Counted from the first letter of the stretch, positions 25,113 to 40,149 are shown. The stretch: 64,000 nucleotides of DNA from Psoroptes ovis (GCA_002943765.1 PQWQ01000003.1:558001-622000), one strand, 5' to 3'. A program made the numbers and translations. Notes: generated by a model from the sequence alone, not told the origin.

Positions 25113-28100
25113 TAGAAGCGTTCAATGAAGTTAAAGAAGTCTAAGGAGAACCAAGAACACAAGTTGTCATCTCATCATCAAATAAAGAAATATTTCTTAT
25201 GGCAATTTCTTGCTTTTTCTTATTTCTCGAAAATGACAAGATGAATAGATTTTGGAAAAAAAAAATTCTTTACGAAAATGAAATCTTTCACTGAAGTGAA
25301 ATAATAATAATTGTGAACATCTTCAGCCACACCACACACACACAGCAACAGCAACATCTTCAGCATCTTCAGCATCGACATCATCAATTTGACTAAAAGT
25401 CACGCGGTGGCTTTCTTTCTTTCAATGAATAAATGACTGATGTCGATGATGATGATGATGCTACCAGCATGTTTTCTTAATTCTTATTTCATCTTCTTCA
25501 ATTCAATTCAATTGATTCACCTGTCGAATTGAAATGGAAAGAATGTCGTCTTGTCTCGATTTTGGTTTTCATTATTTTTCTATGAATAATTCGTTTTTTG
25601 TTCAATTTTCGATGTCATTTGTGGCTCATTTTAGAGGTCTATTATTTTGTCAAATGATAATGATAATGATGATGAGAGAGCGAGAGCAATCGACCTCCTA
25701 AAGATCGCCAAATTAAGTATGGAAAAAAATCTATTTCATCTAAACTGAAATATCATCGTGAGAATTCAATTGAAATTTTTCTGGATTTAAATCGATGTCG
25801 TTTGTTTTTTTGATTGAATTTGAATGAATAAATGAATGAATGAATTGAATTTTATTTTATTCGAATTTTTTCAAATTGATTGAAATTGGAATTTGATTTG
25901 TATTAGAGGTTTTCAGACAGACGAATGAATTTATTTAAATAAAAATAAATAAACAAATAAATAAAAAGTAAATTAGATGAATCAAATTATCATTATTATT
26001 TGATTAAGATTAAGACTAAATAAAAGTCTTTGAGTTTGATTTTAATGTGAGAATCAAATATATTCTCAAAGGTTGTCAAAGGAATTTTTGAATTGATGAT
26101 TTTACATTTTAAATTTCAACAGAAGTAGCATCACGAGAATGTCGTTCTTGTTAGCTCAAAATGAATAAATGAATAAGTGGAAAAATGGTGGACATAACAA
26201 ATGAAATGGTGACTTAATTGATGATCATCGAGATGGTCATCGTTCTATTACTTTCATGATTCAGATAGATCGAACCACGCAGAAAAAATCAATCTTAAAT
26301 TTTACTAAATGAATGAATGAAGAATCACATTGTTCATCATGATCAACAGCAGCAGCAGCAGCAACACAAGATATCAATATCAATCAAGGATGTCTCACTG
26401 TGTGTGTGCGATTTTCGAAAATCGAAAATGAATGAAATATCTTCCACTTATTTTACTTCTAAGTGAATCGGAAAATCACATCGATCACATTTTGAATGAT
26501 AATGCTTTATAATACGAGAGGCAAAATGGTGGACAATTTTCTTTCAATTATCCTCCTCTCTTTGTATCGAAATGAATGTGGATTTATTTCACCAGCAAAC
26601 AAAGCAAAAATGAAAGCATCATTAAAGATTTATAATTTTGAAAATGAATAATTCAAATACAAAGATATTCACAATTTTTTAAATGATAATGGATGTATTT
26701 TATTTTGTTATATGTGTCTTGGTGTCCATTCATTTTTTTCTGTAAAATAAAAATGAATGTAATGAATGGACATCATCAATGAATGGAGGAATGAAATGAA
26801 AAGTGAAACTTTTCAATTTTCATTTATTTAAGATTGAATTAATACGAATAATAAATGAATAAACAAGCACAATAGAAATTCATTATTTTCATTTTGTTAT
26901 TATTTCAATCCATTTATTCAATTCAATTCATTGAGATAGTTCATTCAAGAACATCAATTCAGATTCATGTGGTGACACATTTTTTCTTCAGTGTTTATTC
27001 TTGAATATTCGACATGATTGAAAATGATTCTTGATCACTTTTACTCATAGAAAAATTAGCCGGAAATTTCAAACTGTGTACCAGTGAGCAAAGGGCTCAA
27101 ATATATTGGATCAAAACCCTTGATATCATTTAAGTTCAATTTCAAGTTTGCTTTAACAAAATAAAGGAATCGAATATCGTTATTTTATCTAAAAAACTGA
27201 AATGGAAGTAAATTGAATCAATCAAAACATTTGAGCTTCAAAGTCATTGAAGAATATTTTCTACTACTGCCACAGTATTTCGGCTGCAGTTTATTACTTT
27301 GGACTAAAAAAAAAATTCTACAAACTTAGCACTCGGTGGTCATCATCATCATCATTTATTTGCTTCAAATATTCTCGAAATTCAAGATGAAAAAACCGGA
27401 AAAGCTCATTGATTTTCATTTATTATTATTATTAATCTGAATATAGAATTGTGTTGACTTAAAGTGACTGGCAAAAATGTCGAAATAAATGAATGAATGA
27501 TTGGAAGATCAACACCAATCAATCACCAGTATGGTATGGTATCTATCATACATCATGGTATATGAATTGAAGAATATTTATTTTCATTCATCCATTTATT
27601 TTGAATAGTAGTTGATTCAAGTAGTTTAATAATGATGATGATGATGATTGTTAGTTGGTGGGGTGATATTATGGCTTTGATGGTAATAGTAATGGTCATG
27701 ATGGTGATGATGATGATGATGATGGTGATGGTCATCGTTACAAATCGTGAATGAAATTTATAATTTCATTGAATTTTTTTCAATTTCATTTTAAATGAAA
27801 ATATTTTCATATCATCTTCTATGGCAAGCAGAAACAAATAGTTTATCAATTTTAATTCAATTCGATGTTAGCACAGAGCTTACAAATATATTCTTCAATC
27901 TACCGTGTCATACAAAGGCTTTTTTTTTTGGATGAAAATCCTCAGCCTTCATGTCCTGAGGATTTTCCATAGAGTTTCATTTATGGACTACTTTGTACAA
28001 ATAGATTAAACCTTCAATTTCAATTTGAAAAAAAAATATTAACTCATTTTGATTTTTTGTATCGAAACATATTATAATAATAAAAGCATATGATTAATCA

Positions 28101-29802
28101 AAAAAATATTTAAATAAATTTTCTATTATCGAAATAGAATATCTTTTTCGAAATATATATCTTGTTGATTGAAATATGCTAATAAACATTTTGTTTTAAT
28201 CTTAGATAAATCGAAAAATTTTCCAAAAAATACAAATCGATAATGATTTATACGAATTTTTCAAATAGGAAAATCTATTTCATAAATATTCCTTCGCAAA
28301 TATCCAAGGATAGTCACACAACTTCATGATGATAAATCAAAAGATGACCAGTTAATTTATTCAATTAGTATTATAATAACAACAGCAGCAGCAACAACAA
28401 CAACAGGCATCAACCAACCGATCAAGCAACTAATGAAATCGCTATATCAATTTTCAACTATTGTTAGAAAACATTTCACACTGATGTGTGTTTCCTTAGT
28501 TTTGAATTTCGAATGAAATTATTATTTTCTACGAATGATTTCAGGCAATTTTTTGCAAGTTTTTACCAGTTTTTTTTTTCTCAGTGTTTTATCAATATTT
28601 ATACTAGTTGAATGTGGTGGAATATCTATCTTTCTTCCACCTTCAACAATAAACACCCTCCACTATGTGTCCACTATGATTTAAAAGAATGAAATGAATT
28701 CTAAGATGATGCTAAGATTTCTTCTTTTATCTTAATGTTCATTTTTGATTTAATGTTTTTTTAGGTTCATTAAAAAACAGTTTAAAAGTTGTGTATTTAG
28801 CAAGTTTATTATTATTATTATTATGAGCATACAATTTTTATTTACATTCATTCATTGAATCATTCATTCATTCATTTGGCCGTTTGTTCGTTAAGTTACA
28901 GCATAAATTTCATAAATTTCTCATTCATTAATTCATTTATGATTGAATTCATTCATAAAACTACTATAGAAAATGAAATACTCGAGTAGCTTTGAGTAAA
29001 AATTTCAAACAAAAATTTTAAATAAAAATAAATTTGAAATCTTTCGATTTTTTCTCTTTAAATGTTTTTGAAAAATTTTTCAATTGAAAATCAATAGAAA
29101 TATTACAAAAATAATACAAATTACAATCGTTTCTTTTTAAATTTTCATTGATCAAAACATTGATCATTTAATACTGATATTGAATTTTTTTATTAGTTTT
29201 TATATTTTTAGAATTTTTAATATTTTTCATTCAGAAAAAAATTGTTTTCCTTAAAAAAATTAAATATTTATCATCATAAACATTTAAGGTTTTTTCAATT
29301 GAAGCTTCAGCAAACCAAAAACAACAGAAAATACGAGAGAAATTCAATTGAATTTTTCTTAGCTTTAATCAAAGCAAAACACACGCAGTAAAAAAGGCCC
29401 TGAGGGCCCTTCGAAACGCATACAATACAATAACACAAGACAAATATTAATACATGTTAACACTGATATCTTTGATTATTTCAATTATGTTGAACGCGAT
29501 GCATTTTTGTAGAAAATGAACGCGAATATCTCAAATAGATTCAAGAACATGGACATGTATTAACTTTGACTTGTGAAGAGATTGATGAACATGGAAAAAA
29601 AAATTTAATTCTTCAATGATAATGACGATGATGCTTGAAGACTTGTACATTATATACTTGTATTATTTTTACATGTAAAAGATGCTTCGTGTACACATTT
29701 TCGTTCATTTATTTGGTGGTGGTAGAGAGGGTCTTGTGCCACACACACGACAATCAAAAAAACGAAAAACAAAAATATTTGATGGTTCATTTCACTTGAC
29801 TA

Positions 29803-29849
29803 TTATTATTATTATTATTATTATAATCATCATCATCGTTATTATTATT
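29803..29849. repeat. Compound (ATT)n/(ATC)n microsatellite
   Basis: ATT repeat that changes to ATC and back to ATT. Translations across it give isoleucine runs, which explains a spurious Ile-rich frame here. Confidence 0.85.
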
Positions 29850-30925
29850 ATCTTTGACTTGCAATTTTACATTTTTTCTTTTCTTTATCAAATCATAATT
29901 ATTATTATCACCATTCACTCTCTATTTATTATCATCATCATGTCGTACCATTGAGCAGAGAATTCAATAAGAAATTCATTGAGATTCAATAAAGAGAAAA
30001 ATCAAAATCAAGCTAGGAGAAAATAATTGCACCAAAATTCAAAGATTTGCATCATTTCATTTTGAATTATTTAATTTCATAAATTATTGTGAAGCCCCTT
30101 GAAATTATTATTTTTTTTAGCATCAAAATTATTTAATCACCGAGCAAAGATGGAAAAAATGTGTCAAAACATTTCAAAGCACATCGGTTCGGTACAGTTT
30201 CCGATACAGAAATTCGAAAAAAAACCCTTGCACAAAGGTTTGTGAAAAGGATAAAACCTTTATGTGTAAGGGTTGAGTGAAATCATTGAAAAAAAGGCAA
30301 AAAATGCTTCGACATAGTTCATTTACTACGATGAGCATCTATTCATTTATTGTTGAAATAATTCAACGTGAAAAAAAACATTAAAAATCAAAATTGAATT
30401 TGAATTTTTCAAATTATTATTTGACTTTTGAAATATTCAAAACCTTTTGTGTGCTTGGGTAAATGTAATTAAATTTGTTGACAAAGGTTCTGTACATACA
30501 CACTGATGAGAAACATGGAAAATTTCTATGAATTTTTCCATTTTTTTGATCAAAAATCCTGCCAAAGCAAGGAAAAAGCGATCAATTATTTGATTCACAT
30601 ATTGATACGTGTATTCATTATGTATCCATGCATTGGATTCATATGAGCATAGATTCCATTGATTCTAAAGGCATTGAATGAATACATAGATTGTCATTAT
30701 TATTGATTTCAGAATTTTTTTTAAGAATTCATGAATTAATAGAAAATTGATTATAATTATTTTTATATTTCTGTACAAAGTATACAAAGAGTTAGTACAA
30801 GAAAATATCTGAATATTTGAATTAATATGAAACATTAATTTAATCTTAGCAAACATCAATCTTTAATCTTAGGGTAAATAGCTAAAATAGAAAAAGAGAA
30901 ATAAAAGGGTTAAGGTTATGCGTAC

Positions 30926-31045
30926 GTGCGTACAAATCAATGATATCCCGTGTACTTTTTTTTCTATTTTCATTAATATTATTAACATCATAAACCTAGT
31001 ACACTTGGGGTCGGGTCGTTTTCGGGTATGCTAAGGGGTACGCAC
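30926..31045. other. Nested inverted repeats with local CpG enrichment
   Basis: Outer arms GTGCGTAC (30926-30933) and GTACGCAC (31038-31045) enclose inner arms GTGTACT (30950-30956) and AGTACAC (30998-31004). The patch also holds CGTACGTGCG, GGGTCGGGTCG and TCGGGT, unlike the CpG-poor surroundings. Function unknown. Confidence 0.4.
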
Positions 31046-33962
31046 ACATTCGATAAAATATTTTGAAACAATCGAGTGAATCAAGGGGTAAAGCCTTGAT
31101 TGAAATTTTTTTTTCGAATCTTTGAATTCATTGAATGCATAAATTCAATAATTTTTTTAATTTTTTCACATTCAATTCTCGTGTAATAATGAAAATAATT
31201 TGTTTTTATTTAGTTGGTTGGCAATTGTTTAATGAGTTTTTCTTTCATTTTGTTCCATTTATGCAAATACTGTTTCATTATTATTACAACACAATGAATT
31301 ATACGGATGCAAATGGTGAATTATTAGTTTTTCCTCTGCTGTTTTTGCTGTGATCTTGGCTGTAATCAATTTCTGTTGTAGTAAAATGAACAACAAATTG
31401 ATGATGCGTAAACAGAAAAATACAGGGTAAAAAATATCACGCAAAGTCACATTATTTTCTCTGTGATTATTTCTTCTTTGATATCAAAGAATCAAAGAGA
31501 AAATGATGTACCAAAAGGATTCAGTGTTTATCACAAGCAAATGGTGAATGGTGAAATGAAATGAACGAATATTTATTAGGAATTCATTTCGGAAAAAATA
31601 AAAAAATCAAATCAAAACATTTCAAATCAAAAAATATTTGAAATTTCAAATAATTGAAAATGATTTGATTTAAATGTTTGTCTGTTTATTCGTTTGTTTA
31701 TTTTGTATTTTCAAACTATTTTAATTTGAATTCAGATAGAAAAGCATTGAAATTCAAATTAAATTTCATTCCAGAATCAAAATAATTTCAAAATCGAAAT
31801 AATTTTAAATAATGATAATGATGATGATCATTATTATCATTGTGTTACAATTACCAGTCATATTAATATGACTTTTTATTTATTTATTTGAAGAGTAGGA
31901 AAACTTTGAAAAAATTTCAATTATTTCAAATGAAACCAATTAGTGAAAATGGTGGAAAATTTCGAGCTAGAAATTTTAAAATTTTTGAATTTTTTCAAAA
32001 TTTTTTTCAAAATTTCCAAGGAACTCAAAGGGACGAAATGATTCATGCAAAAATGAAAATGAATCAAGTGTTCGTAGCAAAGCAGAGCAAGTGTATAAAC
32101 AGACAAATACACACATAATTACAATGTCAATAATTAATTGATTTAGATTTTTGGATTTAGTTTCATTAACAAAAAAAAATGATTTAAAATACAAAAATAT
32201 TTTGAAATCAATTAACTTTGTGAATAAATATTCACATATTTTCGACCAATATATTTCATACGAGAGCAAAAATTTGAGTAGAAACCCTCAATTTTTTCAT
32301 CATTTCTTAGGTCAAAGATAAGGAGTGGTGCTATCGATGATGATAATAATGATGATCGTATTCATTAATGAATGAATGAATGAACTGAATTGGTCGAATG
32401 GTACCGCGAATGAATGTTTCCGATCACATTGTGGTACACATTCAGTGATTGATATCATCAATTTTGAAATTTTTAGTCCAATTTTGCTTTGTTTTAATTC
32501 ATACCTTGCGATGGTATCATCATCAATGAAACAATGTATGTAAATTGGTAAAGTACCAATTCATGTTTAGAACAATAAATAAATGAATGAATGTAAAAAA
32601 AACAATGAATGAATTATCACAAAATGAACAGAAAACAATTAAAAATGAATGGCCATTATTCACATTTAATGGAATTTTTGAGCTTTATTTTGATTATAAT
32701 CAACGATTCATTTCAATTATTTTTCATTTATTTATTCATTTGATGATAATGAAAATGAAAAAGATTATGATTTGATTCGATTCAAACAACAGCAATAACG
32801 AACAACAACAACAACAACAAAATTAACCTTTGAAATATAAATAAAAATAAATGATTAAAAAACAATGGAAAAATTAATAATAATTCTTGTTTTTCAAATC
32901 CTATTTTTTTTGACAGAAATGAAAATATTGACAAATCGTCAAAGCTAAAGGTTTTATGAGGATTTCAATGAAATTTGAAAGCTTCAATTTGATACATATT
33001 TGATTCAAAATTTTCATTTTAAAATCAATTTTATGAAACGATTTAGCTCATTCAATGATTCATTGCCTGATTTCTTAATTGTTTTCTTCATTTTTTACTT
33101 TTTCTCGTATTTGAAGTCATTAAATTCATTGTTTTTCCTTCAATAAACAAATGAATCAATGAATGAATAAGCGAAGAATTTCTTAAAGAAAATTTTCTTA
33201 AAACTTTCTTTAGCTTCAAATAATTACTATGGCTCGTGCTATCTATCATCAATTAAAAAAATTTACTTGAATATACAAGAAATATGAAATAATAAATTAT
33301 TTTGAGAAATTGTATTATGTATTTTTGTACACGGAAATTCATGTTTAAAAAATTTGTTGTTATTTTTGAATGGTGTAAAAATTTTAATGATTTTACAAGG
33401 ATGACAAGAACAAGATATGTGATAACACAGACAATAGAAAGCGAATGAATATGGTGTAATGTATTTTGAATGGCTTTTTTCAGAGGGTCAAACAAGGCTA
33501 TACAATTTGATAGAAATCTATGAAAACAAATTTTTGTTTTTCCTCTCTAAAATACAATGGAATCAAAAATTCCTTAAAGGTTTTATTGTCATCAAATTCT
33601 ATTCAAAGGTTTTTTGAATTTTTATTGTTTGAATTTCGATCATATCAAAGCATCAGAGCATCGATATCGATCATTGATCATCGCCAAAAGATTTTTTCGA
33701 ATTCTATTTTGTATGCTTATTGTGTATGTGCATTGAACTTGAAACTTACTAATTTTTTTTCTCGGTTCTGAACCCTTTATTTGGTTCGGAACATATTTTG
33801 AACATCAATGCTTCATACATGCACATTCTTAAGGCCCTTTGTGGAATTTATGTGTGATTCATTTTTTTCATTCAGAGAACAATTTTCCCAATTTTCAATT
33901 GAATAAATATCACACAGAATTCAGGGGAAAATATTGAAATATTGTTGAATCTATTGTTGTTA

Positions 33963-33983
33963 ACACACACACACACACACACA
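33963..33983. repeat. (AC)n microsatellite
   Basis: Uninterrupted AC dinucleotide run in intron 2. Confidence 0.9.
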
Positions 33984-36027
33984 TTTCTAAGATGAAAATT
34001 AATGATTGAAAAATGTAAATTATTATTTTCATTTTCAATCTTTTTTTTTCTTTTCAACACTTTTTATTTTCGGTACGAAAAACGCTTTGTTTCTAAAATA
34101 TTATCGATTATCATTCAATGTTTGCATTATTCTTTGTGCCTGCAGATTCAACCCATTCATACACTTTGATTCTTTCAATCCTTTCATTCATTGATTCAGC
34201 TTGTTCATCTATTCATTCTGTGCATTCAAGTAACAGAATATGAACCCTGAAAATTTCGATTTTATAAAATTTCATTTTGTTCGTATTTTTGACTTGTGAT
34301 TTTTTTTATTTATTTCAGAGAACAATACAGATGTTGTTGATGTCGACAATGTCGATGCTTTTCATTATTATCATTTATTAAACACTTTCGGTCTTATTTT
34401 TTGTGGTTGAATATTATTATTAGAATTATCATCATCATCACCATCATTATCATTATAAATGATGATAATAATTCTTCGAATCTGTGTTTTACAACAACAC
34501 AACAACACGCTAAAACATTAGCAACATTTGTGTACTTTTCCTTATTTTCGGGGTTTCATAATGATTACATTACAATAACAATAATTGAAAAAATGTAAGA
34601 CTTAACATTAATATTGTCTATTATTATTCTGGCGTTTGAAAACAATTATACAAACACAATAATTTGTCATAAAATTTCAATGATTATTCTTTCAACACAT
34701 CTGTAACATCTTTCAACTATCAAAATAGGTTTATTCAATGCTCAGTCTCGATGTGGGTTTTTCAGAATTGATTCGAAATTTGTGAATCAAAGGGTTAATG
34801 AAAAACAATAGTAATAATAATGATAATCCTTTCAGGATGTTACATCAATGAATGAAACTATTTGTAGGGTTTGAGAAATCGTTTTTTTTCAGTCAAAAAA
34901 TTGAAAATTGGTCAAATTCTTTGCTTGATGTGTCATTGTAGAGAAATTATGCTAAAATCGAATCATAAATCTTATGAATTACACGATTTACGAATCTAAC
35001 TACGGCGGAGAAAAAGGATTGAATTATTCAATTGAATTTGAATTTGAATTTTTTTTTTCATGAAAATGAATGAAACATTTAAATATTTTTTTTCGTAGCT
35101 TGAATCATTATTTTACAAATGATTATCATCATTTGCCATTTGACTTATTTCTGCATAAAAAGGCCATTAATTCTTTCCATTTCTGTTGTTTGTATTGCTT
35201 TATTTCTTTTGTTTTTTCGCATATTTCACACCATTTTACGCCATTCTACATAGTGATGAAGCTCATAAAGCTTTTTGAAAGTAGCTTTCTAACATTAAAT
35301 TATTTTTTAGGCTGTCATTGAAACGATTTTTGTCCATACTAAGAATATTATTTTCGTCGACGAATAATTCGGGTAATTTTCAATTTTTTTACAGTCAAAA
35401 AGTCAGAACAAAATTCTTCGTTTCAGAACGAATATTTTTGAAGAAACTTTTTATATTCTGGAAATTGTGAACCCAAAATTTACACCAGTGAAGGGAATTT
35501 ACTTGAATATTCAATGGGTCCCCTAAAATATTCGCGAAAAAAAATTCCCGAAAGGCCAATTTATTCAGAGTTGGAAAAAATTGAAAAAAAAATTCAATTT
35601 TTGAACTCACAAATTCTGGGGAAAGAATTTCTATTTTAAATAATTCTCCAACTGAATATGATATTCAGGGTGAAAAAAAGTTGACTTTTCAACTGCTTTT
35701 TATTTTCATTTGACTCATGAAAAAGTCGCATCATTTAAATGTTATTCATGCGAACATTTTTTTTGAAAAAATTTCAAAAAATATTTTCATGTAATTTGCA
35801 AGAATTTTTCTTTGAAATTTTTAGCAAAAAAAAATTCTCTAAATTGAATGAATTACCAAAATATCAAATAGAAAAAACGTCAAATTTAATTTTTCTTTCA
35901 TTCAAAAAAATGCATTTTTATGCAAACTTGGCATTTAATTCAATGATTCAATGTTTCGTTGAATATTTTTGCTGAATTACAGCGCGGCATAGCCAGAATG
36001 GGACAAGGAGAAAGGGACCGAGAGAAC

Positions 36028-36167
36028 CAGGGAAAAAATTGTCGAGTCTACTACTCGACAATTTAAGAATATTTGTTGACAAGTAAACATTTTTTTTCGG
36101 CTAAATCTCAATCGAGATTAAGCTAATGTAATATGCTTCATTCGCTTAATAGGCGATTGTTTCCCTG
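36028..36167. other. Nested inverted repeats predicting a multi-stem fold
   Basis: A closing pair CAGGGAAA (36028-36035) / TTTCCCTG (36160-36167) encloses a perfect 12-bp hairpin with a 5-nt loop (arms 36036-36047 and 36053-36064), a second hairpin around AATCTC / GAGATT (36104-36119), and an alternative pair ATTAAGC (36118-36124 region) / GCTTAAT (36144-36150). The purine- and G-rich stretch just before it (35990-36030) also differs from the surroundings. It may be a structured RNA or a fold-back element. Confidence 0.4.
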
Positions 36168-37757
36168 ATTTTTCTATTGAAATGAAAGGACCGAATTCTT
36201 CAAATTTTGTTTGAAAAAAATACAAAAAATGTCAACTGACATGCATAATTCATCTAATTTTGATAATTGATGCTCAATTCGAAATAAGATTAGATTATCA
36301 AATTAGTAAAATTGTGAATATTCAAAATATTAAAAATGCAAAATGTGAGAAATGTAAAATAATTTTGGACAAAAATTGATTGTGACATTTCAGAATGAAC
36401 AAAAATAATTTTTTTATGAAATTATTTCACAAAAAAATGATCAAAATAAACAAATATTCGACCATATAGAGAGAGTTCAATAATCAATTTTAATCAATTT
36501 GATTGCACGATTTTTTCGAAGAAAATTTTCGAAAAATTTTACAAAATACTTTTCGCATTTTAAAAATAATTTCACAAAAAAATAAATAATCAATGAAAAT
36601 TAATCAATTCAATGAGGTAAATGATTTAAACCAATTCAACTTATTTCTCGAAAAAAAATTGAAGGCATGAAAAGGTATTCAATGAAAAGGCATTTAATGA
36701 AAAAAAACCGATCAGATTAAATGAAATACCAGCGTGTTTATGCTTTGCAAAGCAGGACAAACAAACAAACAAACGACCAAAAATTACAAAGGTCTGAGAA
36801 GACATGAAATGAAATTCATTTGAAATGCGTATGAACATCACCATAGTTCATTTGGTTTATTTTTTCATTTTTTGAAAAATATCTGATTTTCGTGACCATC
36901 GTTTGAGAATTGAACAAGAAATTTTTTTTTTTGAAATTTCTGTGAACAAACTTTGTCTCTTGTGTTATGAAGTACAAGCAAGAAGTATTTCGCTGAATTT
37001 TTTTTCGTGTTTATTTGTTCATAAGAAATTTCAAAGAAAATCTTTGAAAACACACACACACATACAGGTAACCCCAAATGCCATATTTTTTCAAAAAAAA
37101 TAAAAAAAAAAAACATCCGAACAATTGCTTATGAACAGTTGTTGTTTGTTTGTTGTTTAAAATATTGTCGGGTCTTTCAAATGTATCCATTCATTCATTC
37201 TCATTCACATTCGTTGATTCATTCGTTGATTCATTGATTCATAATCACTATTCGCCATAATCAACATGATCAACATCAGCATCAACATCATCATTATTAT
37301 CATGATCTTTGATCATTATCAATTGAATATTTATTTGTCGTGGTTTCTTCGTTTTGAAAGCTTGAAATTAAGCTTTCGAATGCTTGGTTTTTGTTCAAAG
37401 AAAATATTTTAAGGTCCTTTCAAATATATTTTTTTCGTTTTTTCTTGACAAATGTTGTCACGGAGATGTTACTTTTGATTGGGTGTATTTATTTCTCATT
37501 ATCTTCGAGCAAAAATGATGATGATCATCATCATTTCTTCGATGATTTTCATCTCTCGATACACGATGTGTATGATTTCCACTTATTATCATACAAACAA
37601 GCGAACATCCAACATCCAACAAATACAGCCAACAGGCAAAAATTTGAAACAAAAAAAAAAAAAATATAATTCTTGGTCATAGTTTTGCTGATCATCAAAT
37701 CGTGTTGTTGTTCATGTTAATATATTTTACTAAATGTTTTTTTTTCAAAGTGATGCT

Positions 37758-37793
37758 GTCGGTCGGTTGGTTGGTTGGTCGGTCGGTTGGTTG
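37758..37793. repeat. GGTC/GGTT short tandem array
   Basis: Nine GGTT- or GGTC-type units in a row. The G pairs recur every four bases, which could allow a two-layer G-quadruplex on the + strand. It is not the arthropod telomere unit TTAGG. Confidence 0.75.
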
Positions 37794-38192
37794 TTTTCAT
37801 TTATGCTGGTTTCTGAATGATGTTGGTTGGATCGATTCGATCGAGTTTGTCACGATTTCTTCATGATAAATATTTCATTTTTCTTCGTTTCATTTTATTT
37901 TATGAACACATACCATAGACACATATGTACAACATAAATTTTCTTCAATATGTTCGCTATTGATGATGATGATATCCAATTTAAAAGTTTGATTTTCGTA
38001 TAACAAATGTAATGAAGAATCATTTTTTTTTACTTCATCTTCTTATGAAGATAATTACAAAATATTTTAATTTTTAGGTAATTTTTCAATGTTGTTGTTT
38101 TTTTTGTTGTTATTTTTAATCATTATTACCAACCAACCAACCAGCCATCGCCATCATCTTCATCATCATCATAGACAATATTGATGTTTAAT

Positions 38193-38275
38193 ATATGTTG
38201 TCCGAAAAGTTCATTCCGCTTAATCACGATAGAGTTGTTCATCGAAAATCGACCAGAACTTTCCGGACAACCTAA
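38193..38275 (-). mobile_element. Mariner-type MITE, copy 13
   Basis: Left end decayed (ATATGTTGTCCGAAAAG), right end GGACAACCTAA followed by TA at 38276-38277. Confidence 0.84.
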
Positions 38276-38681
38276 TATTTTGATGGCAAATCAGACTAAG
38301 CGTTTGATTCATTTGCAAAAGGTTGTTGTTGCTGCATAAAAAATTTGTCGACAAATTGTTTTGTGGTCAAATAATTTAATTGATGCTGCAATATGCCTTG
38401 CAACAAAGCTGCAACAGTGCAAAATGCTCGGCTTAATAATTTCAAATCTCGCAACAAAACGACATTTTTCACAACCTTTGAAAATCTCAAAAAACTTTGA
38501 TTTGATTTGGTTCAAAGTTCTTTGAGATTCATTTGAGAAAACAAATTGAACTGATATATATGAAATTCATGATATATTCATGATGATGATGATGATAAAC
38601 ATCATCGAGACATGAACAAATGAATGTATGAATGATATTAATAATAATAATAATTACACATCTTTGTAATTATCACACAGA

Positions 38682-38708
38682 TTATAATAATAATAATAAT
38701 AATAATAA
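38682..38708. repeat. (AAT)n microsatellite
   Basis: Uninterrupted AAT repeat; a shorter one lies just upstream at about 38638-38654. Confidence 0.85.
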
Positions 38709-40149
38709 GTCATTATACATCAAATCTTAATCGAAAATTAGTGAAAAAACATTGAAAAACATGATCAAAAATTTTTGTTTTTCAAGTTTCATGTTATTCT
38801 TCGATCAATGTACGACTAAGGAAAACATGTGATATGACCTTTTCTTTGATTTTTCAAAGACCAAAAAATGAAATAACTTATCGTATATCGTCGTATAACA
38901 CTGGTTAGATTCAGACGAAAAGACACGAATTTTCAGCATTTTTTCCAGTACCAATTATCAATTGTGGATTATGTTTGTGTGTAGCAAAAGCACTCAGGAA
39001 AATTAACAATAAACAGATGCTATCACTGGTAGTATTGAATTGAATTGAATTTATAATGAAAAATTTTTCAAAATATTTTTAATTTATAAAACATGATTTT
39101 CTATGTTTTGTTTGTTTGTTTGTTTCGATTGATGAGATTATATTTGAAATGATGCATCAATCGAAATGAACAAATAACGAATATTAACGAATATTGCTCG
39201 AAGATGTTGTGAAATTCAATTGGAATATCAATTGAATCGACTAAAAATGAACAATGTTCAATGTTCACTAATTTTGACATATTTCCGTTGATTATTTGTG
39301 ATCGTTGATTGGAAATGTAAACAAATAGAAATGATTGACTGATTACCACAAACCAGAATCACAAAAACCCCCAAAAAACAAAAGATCATCGAAAATCGAC
39401 AAATCAAATGAAATCACTGATCAATCAGTGATTCGATGTGATTCAATGAACGAAATGGGAAATAAACAAACAACGAAAAATGTTCAAACATATTCAAATA
39501 CATACAGAATAGTACTTGATTATGTAATAAATTCCACCAGCAAAAATTTATTCAGTTTTTTTTTGTTTTCGTTCACGACCTTCGACCTTGAGGGTCTGAA
39601 ATTAATATTAAATCACATACAAATACAAATAATACTTTGACCGTGTTTTTTCAATGGAATTTCTATCGTTCTCTTCTCTATCTCCACTCACTCAATCGCT
39701 GCTGGTTGTATTATTTTGAATAACTGCTGTGTATGTGTGCGTGTTTATGTTGTTTATTCTGTCTAAACTTTGGCCTAATTGCAATCATGAATTGTTTGTT
39801 ATTTGTACAAATACGAATAAAACAAAACAAAACACAACTGGTAAATGTTTTGGACTGTTTATCGTTATTACATGATCACACATCATTAAATTTGTCTTCA
39901 AATATTGAAATGAAACGAAATGATTATTTGAATTATTGTCATTTGAATATTTGGTCGAATTTAGGCAGTGATATTTGACTAGGAATTTTAATTTGTACGG
40001 ATTGTTTTTGCTTACATTTTCATAGAGGTATTTTCATAGATCTATTTTGTTATTCACAAATAATAAAGCATTAGTCAAATGAATTAATGTTTTGTTTCGT
40101 TTGAATTTCGCTCAATTAAACATGTCAAATGAATTAACAAAAATTCAAC

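Noticed and set aside
29394..29411. GGCCCTGAGGGCC palindrome in AT-rich DNA
   Set aside because: Striking but only about 6 paired bases with no repeat partner or neighbouring feature; too short to call.
36036..36064. Hairpin considered as a Helitron 3' end
   Set aside because: No CTRR terminus follows the hairpin at the expected distance.
39335..39640. 101-codon frame with a polar N-terminal half
   Set aside because: It begins at TTG, its second half is hydrophobic low-complexity sequence, and no splice or start signal supports it.
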